This document shows positions 12,171 through 24,100 of a stretch of 64,000 nucleotides of DNA, piece after piece. Position numbers and translations under genes: made by a program. Source of the stretch: Knoxdaviesia capensis (lineage: Eukaryota; Ascomycota; Sordariomycetes; Microascales; Gondwanamycetaceae); NCBI GenBank assembly GCA_001510575.1, contig LNGK01000004.1, forward strand, positions 1,339,339 through 1,403,338, written 5' to 3'. The first letter of the stretch is position 1. Each line of letters opens with the position of its first letter. Under the pieces are notes generated by a model. That model did no database searches, had not been told where the DNA came from, and was given only the letters and a program-made list of their open reading frames with translations.

Positions 12171-15100
12171 TCACCCGGCAGCCTCCTCCAGCGTGAACGT
12201 GCGCGCGGTCTTGCCATCCCGGCCAAACACGCACACGCGCGTCGGGAACCCGCGGCCGTTGACCATGGGCGGGAGAATCACCTGCATCGAAGCCGGCACG
12301 AACGGGACGGGCTTGGCGGCGGGCTCGGGGCCGGGGGCGGGCGTGGCGACGATGGGTCCCTTCGCGTCGAAGGCCATGGGGATGGCGATCTTGTGGGTCT
12401 GGGCGCGGCGGGGCGCGGTCGGGGCGGCCGGGAGCGGGCTGGCGGAGGTGTAGGGCGACCATGAGACGGATGAGAGCGGGATGTGGAGGATGACGGGGTC
12501 GCGGTCGTCTGGGGAAAACACGAACGATAACGTCAGTATATGTTGGGGGGGGGGGACGGGGGGAGAGAGAAGGAGACGGGGTAGCAGGGGGGAAAGGGGA
12601 AACGTACCGCGATACGCCACGAGCGCGAGCACGCTGGCAGCCGTCAGGAACTTGACATCAACGACAGTGCCTCCACCGGCGAAATGCGGCGCGGCGAGGT
12701 CGACACAGGCCGCGTTTGTGACGGTGTCGCCGCTGATGCCGTTGATAACGGGGAACGAGGTGCGGAAGGCGTAGACTGGGGGGAAAAGGCACACATTGTT
12801 AGTTCTGACACTCTTCAAACATTTGCATGGACGGGTGGTGGGAGGGCGTGCTTACATTGGAGAGGCTGGCCTTCGAGAGTGAATGCAGTACAGCAGATGG
12901 CGTGCGAGCTTTGCTCATTCTAGTGACAGGGACATTAGCTTGGCCACTCGAAAAGAAAGAACCAAGGAATGCCTTTCGTACCTCGGGTTGTTCACTCGTG
13001 ACGGCCGCCATCCGCGTATCCAGCGCCGTGACCCGCGCCTTCGGATCAATGCGAACTGGCTTCCCAAACCGCACGCTCCGCTTCTGAGCGAGCGCGACGT
13101 TGGCAAACAGCCGCGCTGCAACCGCGTCCATGTGGCGCACCACGAACCCGGCGCGCAAGAGCACGTCATCGGGCCAGGTGCCGTCGAACGCCGCGCGGCG
13201 ATCTCGGCGCGCCAGAGCCTCGATCGCAGCGGGCAGCGACGCCAGGGCCGCTCCGGGCACCAGACCGGCCGGGCCGTCGGCAGCCGGGTCAGCGCGCGCC
13301 AGGAACATGCGCAGCGGCGAGTCCAGCAGCAGGTCCTGCACATACGCCAGCACGCCCTCGATCTCAATGACCGACTCGCGGTCGGCGTGCTCCTGCGACG
13401 ACGCGGCCGACCCGCTAGCCAGCCGGTCGATCTGCAGCCGCAGCCACGCCGAGAACGGCTCGAACAGCGTCAGCTCGCGCATCGTGGCCCGCAGAATGCG
13501 GTTGCCGACCAGCGTGAGCCCGGCCACCGCGTCCTGCAGCGCCGCAATCTCGCTGCGCGAGAGGCCCACATCCGCCCGTGTGGCGTGGAACTGCGCGAGC
13601 CCGTGCAGCCGGCTGAGCACGATCGAGAGCCGGTCGAGGCACGGGAGGAAGTGTTCGTGGGCGAGCGTGCGCAGGTTCTCCAGGCCGCCGATAACGAGCT
13701 TGTCCCAGCGTTTGTGGCCCTGTAGACAGGAATCGGGGTTAGACATTAGCTGCGGACGTCACAGAGAAGGGGAGCTGCTTGCAGAAGCAGCATATTAGGG
13801 AGACTCGAGGCGTAACGAAACTCACCCGTTCACCCAGCTGGTCAACAAGCCACTCACGGACCACCGGGAACGTATGCCCGGTAACCGCCAGATGATACAA
13901 CGCCGCCACAACCCCCGGCATGTTCGGGGCGGCATGCTCGTCCTTGGAGCGCTCGAGATCCTCGCGCAGATTCGCCAGGAACCGCGCCGGCACATCGCGC
14001 GAGTTCGCAAACTCGGCCTGCATGTGGCACACGGTCTGGCGGAGGTAGCGGATCAGGTTGTTCAGGCCCGTCAGCTTGGACGCCAGCAGCGCCATGTTGG
14101 TGGGCGACGACACGACGAACACCAGGTCCATCGGCACCAGCTCGAGCTCGTGGGCGCTGCTGTTTGGGTCCGGGTCGTCCGCCGCGCCGAGCCGCCGGCC
14201 GCCGCCGCCAGACGCGCCGCTGGCCGGGGCTGGAGCGGGCGCCGCGCTGCCGGACTTGCGGTACACCAGCATCTGCGAGGACAGCTGCGGGTTCCACGCG
14301 TGGTGGCACAGCACGCGGCCGGGCCGGCGCCCGCGCGGCAGACCGCCAAAGCCGCCCAGCGCAAACGAGTCGTACAGCGTCAGGTGCAAGTCGCCGTCGC
14401 TGGTGCCGGTGACCAGCACCGAGAGCAGGTCGCTTTCGGCGCGGTTGAACGGCTGGAACAGGAAATCGACGCCGCTGCGCAGCGTGAAGAGCACCGCCTC
14501 GTCGCTATAGATTCCAGATGGGGGTGGGTTAGCAGCTACCACCAGCTGATATCGCCGGACCTGTCAGGACCCGTCAGGGGATGGCTCTACTCACTTATCG
14601 TCAGCGCTGCCAGTGGGCAACGGGCTGAGCTTGGGCATCTCGGGCTCGATCTCCAGGAACTCAATCTCGCGGGGCAGGTCAGCCGCCATGGACAGGAAGC
14701 TGGACAGTCCGGGGCTGGCGGCCGCCGAGTCCGGTGCGGGAGCGGCAGCAAGCAGCGCGGTCGCGGCGGACAGGCCGGCAGAGCGGCCGATGCGTGTCGA
14801 CGCCCACGACACGAACGACACGCCGGTGCCGGGCGTCTCGGCGACGGTGATCGTCTGCGCGGCCTTGCTGTTCTCCAGCCCGACGATGCGCAGCTTGCCG
14901 TCAGACCACGCCACCGCGACAAACCGCCCGTCAGCCTTCCACTGCACAGCCTCGACCCGCACGCCGCCGGTCGCGGCCCGCAGCCCGGACTGCACCTTGG
15001 CCACCCGCTGGCTCTCGCGGCGGTACACGTGCAGGCTCGCGCGCGCCGCGTCGACGTGCGCCACCATGTCCAGCACCGGGTTCGCCACCGGCGCGAACGC

Positions 15101-15181
15101 CGCCGCGCCGGCTTCGTCGAACGTCGTGCCGCTGAACGGCCGCAGCTGCGGCTGGTTCCGCGCGGCTCGGGACTTCGTCAT
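12171..15181 (-). CDS. apc4: Anaphase-promoting complex subunit 4 (APC4)
   Basis: Six exons read on the minus strand: 15181-14595, 14504-13826, 13719-12982, 12919-12856, 12775-12608 and 12508-12171; 2574 nt, 857 aa, all frames close. Introns are 62-106 nt. The N-terminus (about residues 20-120) is the APC4 WD40-type region (VEAVQWKADGRFVAVAWSDG). The central helical long domain contains LNNLIRYLRQTV and, across the exon 2/3 junction at residue 423, GHKRWDKLVIGGLENLRTLA, which is characteristic of APC4. The C-terminus resumes a beta-propeller-like region (CTAFTLEGQPLQ, DRDPVILHIPLS). APC4 is a platform subunit of the cell-cycle ubiquitin ligase APC/C in the nucleus. The upstream in-frame ATG at 15319 would add 46 Ser/Pro-rich residues; I prefer 15181 (MTKSRAARNQ). 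The gene ends 203 bp from the convergent gtr2 gene and has very high GC3. Confidence 0.9.
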
Positions 15182-15979
15182 TGCTGAGCCCGTGTGTCTT
15201 GCTGGGAATGGAATCGTCGGAGGGTGTGAGGTGGATGGAAAGTGGTGGGGGGAGGGTGAAGAAGGCTCGGTGCTCTTCACAATCGATGAGAGCTGCTTCT
15301 TTCTTGGTGAGGAGACCAAGGACGAACCATTATTGGAGGGGGGAACTGTATGACAATTATGTCACAGGTGAATCTTCGCGTTGATTACCGACTCTGAAGC
15401 TGCTGATGTTGGTTTTTGATGTTGGTGCACTGGAGAGTTTGTATTGGCTTGAATATTTGGGGTGTATGTTGGTTTCATTAGGGTTGTATCCTATCTAATC
15501 TAACCCTAACATGCATCCCTTATTTCAGGCACGTCAAGTCACTGCCCTCTCTCATCCAATATCAAACCAGAGCCAGAATCAATTATGAAAGGCCATATTC
15601 TCGAAAACGATAAGGTTCAATTATTTCTTCGTTTTTCTTCTCCTTCCAGGAACTTCCGCTTTTAGAGGACTATACTTTATAGATGAACCACCACCTGAAT
15701 ACAATGGGACAAAAGACAAACATGACAGAAAAAAGAAAAAAAAATCCAATATCAAACCATAGTCAGAGTCAATCATTAAATGCCATATACTCCTAAACTA
15801 TAAGCTTCAATTGTTTCTGCTTTTTTTCTCCTTCCAGGAACTTCCGATTTTAGAGGACTATACTTTATAAAAGAACCACCACCTGAACACAATGGGACAA
15901 AAGACAAACATGATAGAAAAGAAAAGGAAAAAACTGAGACCTCTACTATAGCTTCACCGACATTTCCCCAGCTGTTGTC
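15182..15979. other. Intergenic region between apc4 and ret2
   Basis: Contains telomere-like octamers (TTAGGGTT at 15478-15485, TAACCCTAAC at 15501-15510) and a 190-bp direct duplication (annotated separately). It serves as the apc4 upstream region and the ret2 3' region. No coding exon seen. Confidence 0.6.
15554..15933. repeat. Imperfect 190-bp tandem duplication
   Basis: Copy 1 spans about 15554-15743 and copy 2 about 15744-15933, each beginning ATCCAATATCAAACCA. Shared blocks include CTCCTTCCAGGAACTTCCG, TTTTAGAGGACTATACTTTA, GAACCACCACCTGAA and ACAATGGGACAAAAGACAAA. I estimate 80-90% identity by eye, with mostly transition differences. There is no open frame across it and no terminal inverted repeats were noticed. 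It lies just past the ret2 stop, so at least copy 2 may be in the ret2 3' UTR. Confidence 0.85.
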
Positions 15980-17801
15980 TTACTGGATCTGGTAGTTCTC
16001 AGCCACAGACTTGACCTCCTTGGAGAAGGTAACCTCCTCATCCATCTCCAGCAGCGACACAGTCGACACATCGACATCAATGTACGGCGTCGTCTTCTGG
16101 AACCGCACCAGCATGGGGAAAAAGTCGTTCTCGTCCGCCGACTCGGCCTCAAACTCCAGCGATCCGTTGGCGTTGTCCTCGTCCACCGAGCCAATCGTCC
16201 ACTCCAGCGACTCGCCGGTGACCTCGTAAGCCGCGTCGGCGCTCGACACCGCCGGCTCGCTGCCGCCATACGGTATGCTGACGACGACATCAGTCAGCGC
16301 GTCGCCGCCGGTCAGCTCGTACTCGACGGTCATGTTGTAGGTGGCGCCCGACTTGTTGATCCACACGGTGAAGGTGATGGGGCAGGCGCTGGGGTCGTCG
16401 ACCTTGGGCGACGCGCGCCAGCGCAGCACGCCGACCGAGTTGTTGACGGGGAAGCCGCGCGCCGCGTTGCTCATCTGGATAACCTTGGCGCTGTTGAACA
16501 GCCCGCGGTCGACGTTGGGGTGCGTGCGGAACTGCGCGCCGTGCGACGCGTTAGCCCGCAGGCCCAGCTTCACCTTAGTCAGGCTAGCGTCGGAGATGCG
16601 CAGCGTGAGGTCGCCGGTGATCGCCAGCGAGTTGATCGCGCCCTCGCGCGAGAGGCTGGCCGAGATGGTCTCGGAAATGGCAATGTGGATGGCGTCGCGG
16701 TCGGTAGTTAGCGAGGCGCGCGGCTCGGCCACGGCGGCCGAGGCCGCCGGCGTCGGGGCCACCAGAGGGGTGTTGTCGATCTCGGCGCCCATGTCACCGC
16801 GCACCTTTTCGAACATGTCGGTGGTTTTAGACTTCTTGCCCAGCTGCATGCCCTTGCCCTTGAAGTTGGTCCTGTGGAAACGAACGTGTTAGGAGATCCA
16901 CGTAGAAGCGACCATGGGAAGTCCACAAAGAAAAAAACATACTTCTGGAAGGCCTTGTTCTTCTCAGCCTCATACGAATCGAACGTCTCGGAGGAGGCAG
17001 CTCCCGATTGCCGTGCAGGCGGAGTGTAGGTGGGGTACACGGGCGTACGGGGCATGCCGCCGCCGCCGTGGCCAGACCGGGCAGCCTCCTTGCGCTGCAT
17101 CTCCAGTTGCTTGGCCTTGCGCTTGCGCTCCTCGGTGGCTTCCAGCTCTTTGTTCTGTGGAGGGGCGAAACAAGGTGTCAGTCTCGATACACATCAGCTG
17201 AGAAGGACCGTTGTTATATACCCTGGCAATAATCTCCTGGATACGCTCCTCGTGGCTCTCCATCTCTATAAAGGTCTTGATCTGACTCAACGTCAGGTTT
17301 TCCCGGTATCCCAGCGTGATGATCTCGTCAAAGGCGCTCAGCAGTTCGTAGGCGTTGCGCACAATCTCGCGTTCATCGAGGCTCCGGCACGTGTTCGTAA
17401 CCACCTGGGCGAACAGGTGCAAAGAGTCAATGTCCTGCAGAATGTTCGACTGCTTGTTGGTAATGAGCACCATGTACAGCTCGTCGAGCGGCTGGTACAC
17501 AAAGCGCACGTTGTCCTGCTCGACCGTGGTGTGCTGGGTGCCGCTGTCGGCAAGCTTCGGGAACGACGCCATCAGCGCTTCTATACGCGATCGCGGCATC
17601 TCGCGGAATTGTCTGGAGAGGACGGCTTTCCCGCCGCGGGTGCAGATGGACGCAGCAAGGACGACCTAAAGCAAACGCAGCGACTCGTCTCCCTCAGTCC
17701 CTCCGTACAGAGGGGGAGGGGTCGGAGCTCGTTTGGTTAGTTCCGGCACGTTCGCTGTAGGCAGCCGAATTGGAGGAGGGGGAAAAGAGCAAACATACCA
17801 T
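15980..17801 (-). CDS. ret2: Coatomer subunit delta (delta-COP, Ret2)
   Basis: Exons 17801-17799 (just the ATG), 17665-17222, 17154-16943 and 16871-15980; 1551 nt, 516 aa, matching the usual ~510-546. The N-terminal longin domain begins MVVLAASICTRGGKAVLSRQ, reached only by joining the lone ATG across a 133-nt phase-0 intron (GTATGT...TTTAG). It continues through FVYQPLDELYMVLIT and LSAFDEIITLGYRENLT to a basic helix (NKELEATEERKRKAKQLEMQ). A linker follows, then the C-terminal mu-homology domain (about residues 270-516) ending ENYQIQ. Delta-COP is part of the COPI F-subcomplex and acts in Golgi-to-ER retrograde transport. Alternative starts inside exon 2 (MPRSRIEAL) would cut into the conserved longin domain, so the spliced start is strongly preferred. 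Confidence 0.94.
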
Positions 17802-18930
17802 CTTGAAGAAGAGAGAGCAAGGGAGATCGTGAGAGTCGGAAATAAGAGATTATAGAACGCAAAAGGAGGAAGAGTTCGAAACGGGGGTCAGATCGGCGAG
17901 TATCGTGGAGTTTGAGTGAAGATGTGGCGTCCAAAGGAGAAGCTCGTGAACGGCCACTGAAATGGATTTTGGTGATGTCTCCTTTTTAGTGGGTTAAGAA
18001 AGCCGTCCATACAAATCGGCGGAACCTCGAGATTCTGGTGAGCTGGCTTTTTTGGGGCCGGCTTTACCTAAGAACTTACCTCAGCCCGGGTGGCATGGTA
18101 CCGCACTGTGCATGATGTTGCGTATTCACACCTAGTGTTGTACAGTGCCAACAGCCTGCTCCTACAGTGTTTAATGTGGCGCACAGGCCATTGACGATTG
18201 GCTTTCCACACGCCCCCACTTCTGCATGCAGACTTATGGTCGTCAAACCTTACACCCGCGCCACACGTCAGGGCTGCTCCTTCCCTATTCTCCCTTGTGT
18301 CCTTCTCCTGTCCTGTCCAGTCCACCAGAGAGAGAAGAGAGGAAAGAGCGTGTTCCGTTCTTTCCTTCCACAATTTTGGCGCGATTTGCTCACTTTTTTC
18401 GGGGCTGGACAGCTCTTTCCCCATTTGTTTTATTTTTGATTCCTCTCATTTCTTCACTCCCTATTATTCTCTCTTCTCTATTCATCATTCTTCATATGTG
18501 ACCTTTTCCTTTTCTATTTTCTTTCTTTTCATTTCCCCCAGATATCTTCTTTCCCAACTTCCTTTGAATGCATTTATTCCCCTCTGGATTCCCCTTCATA
18601 TCCCCAAATCAAGCAAATCACATTATCCTTGCGCCTGATCAACAGCTCTCATCACTGGTGCCTTATTCACAGAATCTTCATTTCAGCTCTTTCCCCTAGA
18701 TCCTGCGTATCTGATCGTGACCCGAGAACGGACAAAGATAATCTCAAGATCTCAGACTATCTTGATCTTCTGGACAGTTTCTTCTCTGCAAATATTCAAC
18801 TTTTTCCGGGGCTTGGGCTTCCGTTTTAGCCGCTCCTCTCACTTCCGCTTGAAGCTTCATCCTAGCTTCACGAGCCCTACACTCAACACAACCACTCTTC
18901 CGCTCGAAACAGAGTGTTCGTTTTCCAAGA
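17802..18930. promoter_or_regulatory. Divergent promoter region between ret2 and the acidic-protein gene
   Basis: About 1.1 kb separates the divergent starts of ret2 (-) and the gene at 18931 (+). From about 18270 to 18900 the plus strand is pyrimidine-rich with long CT/T tracts, a typical fungal leader for the plus gene. No coding exon seen. Confidence 0.5.
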
Positions 18931-19451
18931 ATGGCGACGGACGCTATTGCCCACGTAGATATCGAGGCCGATGCGCCCATCGAGATCGACTTCAACTCGT
19001 TTGAGACGACCGAAATCACCTCCTCCTCCTGGACCTCCACCAAGGTTTCGTCAACAGCTGTCGCAGTAGACTCTAATGAGATCGACTGGGAGGCTCGTCA
19101 AGAAGATGGCGCTGTTGGCTCAGATGGCCTAGCAGCTCCCAACGGAGTTGATTCCTCAAAACCCGCCTACGACGACGAACACGAGGAACATGAAATCAAC
19201 TACGACGAGGATGATGATGATACCGAACCCACCGAGCCTACGAAGAGTCTGAACGAAGCAGACTCCGCCGAGTATCCCGATACCGCCACCGGCGATGAAG
19301 ACAACGACGCCGACCAAGTGGTCACCCACGACGATGGCCATGGAGAAGAACCCCACCCCGAGCACAGTCACGACTACGAAGACGACGACAACAACCACGA
19401 CGAAGACGAAGACCACGAAGACGATGCTGTTGAGAGTTACGAAGGCGAAAC

Positions 19452-19482
<31 letters not shown>

Positions 19483-21100
19483 GACATGGAACATGAGGTT
19501 GCAGACGGCACTGAGGCCACTATCGATCACTCCCAAGATGATGAAGCCGACACCGACGACCACGTCGACCATCACGACGCCGAGGTGCACCCAAACATTC
19601 TTGTGCGCTTCCGTGACAATGAAACGCCGTTGCTGTACAACAGCAAGTCTAACCCCCCCACCGGCTACTTCGATACCAGCGATGTGTTTGAGTATTCCAT
19701 CGATGTTCTATTCGAGGGCTTCCGTGATGAGCTTTCTGCTGAGCTGGCTGCAAACGACGAGCTAGTCATCCAGGTCGATGAGCTTGGCTTGGAATATTCA
19801 GAGGTAAGATGTTCCCCTGACTCTCTTTTCATATTGCGTCTGGTCCTTTTCTCGCCCGTTTATCTAGTTTGCCACGCTTGGGAGGAGGAAAAGCATGTCT
19901 CACACCGCTAACATTCCTGTCTCTTATTTGTTTCACAGTCTACCGTCAGCAGCTATCTGACTGGCGTGACGCTTGCTCAGCTGTATGAGGTCTTCACTCA
20001 GTTGGTGTTTAATCAAGATGCCAACGCGCCTGCCACGCCCGCGCTGTATCTCTACCTTGTCATCCGACCCAATGTCAATAGAAGACTGGCGTTCCTTACC
20101 GACGAGGCTGAAAGTGGCGTCGGCCTGGACGAAGTGTCCTACAAATTCCAGCTGGAGGCCGGCTCTAAGTTTGCCCAAACCTCCACCTCGTACTATGGAA
20201 ATGGCGTCGACGAGGATGACGAGGAAGAGGATGATATGGAAGATGATGAAGAAGAGCAGCAGGAAGAGGAGGAGGAAGACGACGACGACGACGACGACGA
20301 CGATGTTCATGAGGTCACTGTCGAGAATGACGACAACGGTGTTGCTGATGAAGAAGATGACGATGAAGCCGAGGACGCCGATGACAACGCCGGTGAAGAC
20401 GAGGATGATATTCCCGTCGACGACTTGGACGATGACCCTGGTTTCGCCAATGTCCGCATCCCGTCGGAGCAGAACGGTGAAGACTATGATGCGGTTTTCG
20501 ACAACGAGACCTTGCAAGCAAATGGAGCGGATGCCTTGTTCGCTGCCGCAGCGCAAGCAAGTGGTAAGTCACAACTGGTTGGCTGTTTTTCCGACAGGAT
20601 TTGCCTATGCTAACATTGCATCACTTTTCCATAGTCGATGAAGCTGCCGGCGCTACTTCTCAGGACAACGGGGATGCCGGGTTCGACATGATTGACCTTG
20701 GCGATGACTTTGTCGCAGCCGATGGAGATCTGGAGTACTTTGAGGAGCACCAGGCTGGAACCAGCCTGAGCGAGACCATTGACGGCGGCGACGAAATCAC
20801 CTACGACGAAGATGATGTTGCCAATATCACCCTCTCCGGCGTTGTCACCGACGAGTCTCTGCTCAATCTGCACGGTGGCGATGACATTGACTGGAAGGAG
20901 GCCGGCGAGGGTGATGTCAGCATCCTGAACGATGCAGGCAAGAGACCGCGCGAAGAGGAAGATGCTGGACTTGATCTCGGCGAAGAAATTGGTCAGTAAT
21001 CTCTCCAACTCCCCCAACAAATCTATCCCCGTGGAAGACGCCGGAACTAATTATGTGTACAATTTTCTCTCCCGCAGATGCCAAACGCCGGAGATCGTAA
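18931..21100 (+). CDS. Conserved fungal acidic (Asp/Glu/His-rich) protein of unknown function
   Basis: Exons 18931-19803, 19939-20563, 20635-20991 and 21078-21100; 1878 nt, 625 aa. The last exon has 23 nt and encodes only DAKRRRS plus stop, a small basic tail that could be a nuclear signal. Order: an N-terminal Ser/Thr-rich segment (EIDFNSFETTEITSSSWTST); a long acidic region with an Asp-His alternation (about residues 176-187); a conserved-looking folded stretch (about 218-420) containing HPNILVRFRDNETPLLY, DELVIQVDELGLEYSES and ALYLYLVIRPNVNRRLAFL; a second very acidic run with poly-Asp near 20279-20302; and a C-terminal acidic region (EITYDEDDV, GDDIDWKEAGEGD). The folded part resembles uncharacterised proteins of other filamentous ascomycetes as I remember them; I cannot name a family. 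Histone-chaperone-like acidity is suggestive only. Confidence 0.8.
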
Positions 21101-24100
21101 CTCTCACATGCTGGTGACCGACCTCTGACAGTGTTTATTTATTTACACTTGATATCATAGGACAGGTGGCGTGGAAGCCGATCGATTAGACCAACAATCA
21201 GTCCACCGAACCTGGGCATCTCACTCGGCGTTCCTTCCTATCTTCCTGGTCGTTCCCCTATAGTCATCAAGCAGTTCGCCCTCGGCTCGGCCAGCCTCCA
21301 TCAGCATGACGGTCATGCTCCCCTTTTCCGCCGCATCGCACCCGGAAGCAGACACACATATTCTTTCCTTTCTTTCTTCTTTCTCTCTCCCCCTCCCGCT
21401 CTCCCTGTTATCTTCTTTTCTCATTCGCCAGCCTGCCTGCCATCAGGACATCCATGTCTCAAGCGGCTTTCCCCTCGAAATTATCCGACATGGCGCATCG
21501 ACGTTTGTGGTTGGATTTGACGGTCGGCTCATCCCGGTGAATCGATCAGCCCTAATCACCCCGCGCATGACCAACAGCTCGATCGCACAAGCTATATTAT
21601 ACCGGTCTTTAGGAACGGTTAAACGGACGATTGAAGCATGCAGATTTCAGGTAGGATTTCGCAATGATGTATCAACTAACCCACAACCCCCTCCGCCCTC
21701 TTCCCTTCCCACAGATTTCATTCAGTCTTCCAGAACCGGCAAAATGTTAGCATGTACTTTGAGAGGGTTGTTATCTCCAGACAGATGTCTCGGTACTACT
21801 TCACTCTCTCGGTCTCATGTGCACTTCGCCCATTTCAGTTCACCGATGCTACCATATGCAGTGTCCAACACTAGTGGGGCTTCCCCAAAGTGAGCAGCAT
21901 TCTGGATGAAAATGGCCAATTCCAATCCCACGTGCGGTTCAATATTGTCTTGGCGTGTCTGCAGAGCGAAACGAAAGTTCATGAAGTGCAACCCTTTGGG
22001 GAAATGCCTCTTCTATTTTCTTTTCTCTTGCTCACAACAGGTACTCCGAACAAAGCAGCCACCACAACCGAATGGGTAGTGGAAGAACGGAGTTCACTTC
22101 TAGGTTCGATGCCTCTTTTTTTAATGCTCTCTTTCACGCTGTCCCCTGTACACCCTACTACGACATGGCTCAATATGAACGTGTTGTGGCTAGGATCGGG
22201 GGGTTTATCACGATTTCTTTTTCTCTTTCTTTTTTTTTCTTCCCTTCGCATGTGAGCATGGTGGAAGTGGTTGATGTGAGATAGTGTCGTTTCCGTTCTC
22301 AACCATGCTCTCAGTCGCATACCTGGGTGTGTCTTCACCTCATCCCTCTTCCATGGTGCAACCCTTCCCACCTTATCTCTCAATCTTCCACAATCCCATC
22401 GTGTTTCTTTGCTTTTGTTTTCCTGTTTCAAAAGTGTTCTCTTTTTTTTCTGCGTTATTTCGATTCCCCGTTGCTTTATGTTACTTCTGATTTTTCTGTT
22501 TCTTCAAATCCTGTTGGGTCATGGCCACCGCGACCCGTTCTCGCATGTCCGAAATGTCTCTATTAGTGGCTGGACGATGTGAAGAGCTATTGGAGGAGTT
22601 GGTGGCGTAGGATCTGGGATTTAGTCGGCCACAGTACTTGAACAACATGTTGGCGAGAGATGTTTAGATAGAGTTGCCTCGTGGGCGGGATTTGGGTTTC
22701 CCGCCACGGATGATTTCCTTCTAGTTCTTTTTTATTCTTCGACCTTTGGTTTTCTCTTCGCCTCTCTTGATATCTGTCGCGGGTGTTCTGGATGATTTTC
22801 TTTTTCTTCCGTTCGATTTCTCTCTCACGGTATTACTAGTTTATTTGTCCAACTTGGTTCAAGTTCAATCTATGCAGGTGCAATGTTGTGTACTCTGTTC
22901 TGTTGGTTTTATATGCAACATGGGGTACTGGTAGGTATTTGTGGCAGCTCCACCATAGCTGTGGCATATCGTTCCACGGGGTGGTGCTTTATGGGGCGTC
23001 TCCAGTGGGAGGAATCGAACACAGGCGCGGTTGGGTTTGAGTGTACAGGGCCTATTGCGTCTTACAGGGCCGACTTCCAGGCAGCAGAATAAAACGCTGC
23101 TCTCAGCAGACACACGTCAAACGTCACCGATATGAAGGTGTTTAACTGTCCGCATACGGGAGCGTCGAGCTGACGACCTGGAGGCGGCGTATAATCACCG
23201 GCCCGGGGGCTCGAATACGGGCGATATGACTGATACGCAGCGACTACGAGTCGGAAGTGAGATTTCCGTGTTTGGTGATTCTTGGGCTTAGGGGAACGTG
23301 AGAGAGAAGTTGGAGATGAGGAAGAAAATGTGCTCTTGGTGGCAAGGAGTGGGCGCGTGTTGTGGAATTCAGCGGTGGATGTGAGTGGGTTTTTCTTTTT
23401 TTTCTGGTGGCGTTTCCGGTGGGGGCGGTCTTTTGTCCGGTGCAGGCATGCACATACAGACGGGACAGAGGAACTTTCCCAGGGGGAGAACAGGAACAAA
23501 GATGATTCTGGGAGGACAATGCACGGAACAGAGGGAGGATGAGGGTGGTGGGAGGGGCCGTGATGGATATAAGCACGGTGGAAGATCCCGATTCCCGGGT
23601 GTTGTTCTTTGGGGTGGGTGGTGGGTGGTGGGTGGTGGGCTGTGTCGGCCATTTAAAATTGTCCGTACACAATTACATATTAAAGGCAAAACTCAACCAT
23701 TTGTCCGAGTGGGAGCACACACGGCGGGGACCCGTTGTAAGTGACAGGCGGAATGCACAGGTTCAAGAGCGAACACTGCGCAAAAAGTTGATGCAAACTG
23801 GCTGTGGACTCAAAGCCTGATGATATTGGATGGTGTGGTGAGTGTGTGTGTGTGTGAGGCGGCGGTATTTGGAACTTCCAAGCCATATGCACAAACCCGT
23901 TGATATGCAGCAACCCGTAATCCGGCCGTTGCTATCACGAACTCTCACCACGAGCACGTCCTCACGGCCTTCATTGAAGCCTGGCCCGGGCCTCTCTCTC
24001 GGAGGGGGTTCCCAGAACGCCGTTGTTTTGACCACTGTCCACGTTCTTCTGGATCTTCTCTCCTGTCCCCTCCCCCCTGCATCGTACCCACCACAATTTT

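Noticed and set aside
11968..12453. Long frame in phase with gtr2 after its TAG
   Set aside because: The right part is the antisense of the apc4 last exon and the left part has no coding bias, so it is not counted as a readthrough extension.
22521..22610. 29-codon ORF starting MATATRSRMS
   Set aside because: Too short, no conserved feature or splice signal to support it.
22980..23045. Possible tRNA (TTCGATTCC-like B box on the minus strand)
   Set aside because: No matching A box or cloverleaf-forming arms could be found at the right distance.
23062..23652. 196-codon minus-strand frame rich in His/Pro/Ser
   Set aside because: Low-complexity composition, no homology recognised, overlapped by equally long frames in other phases.
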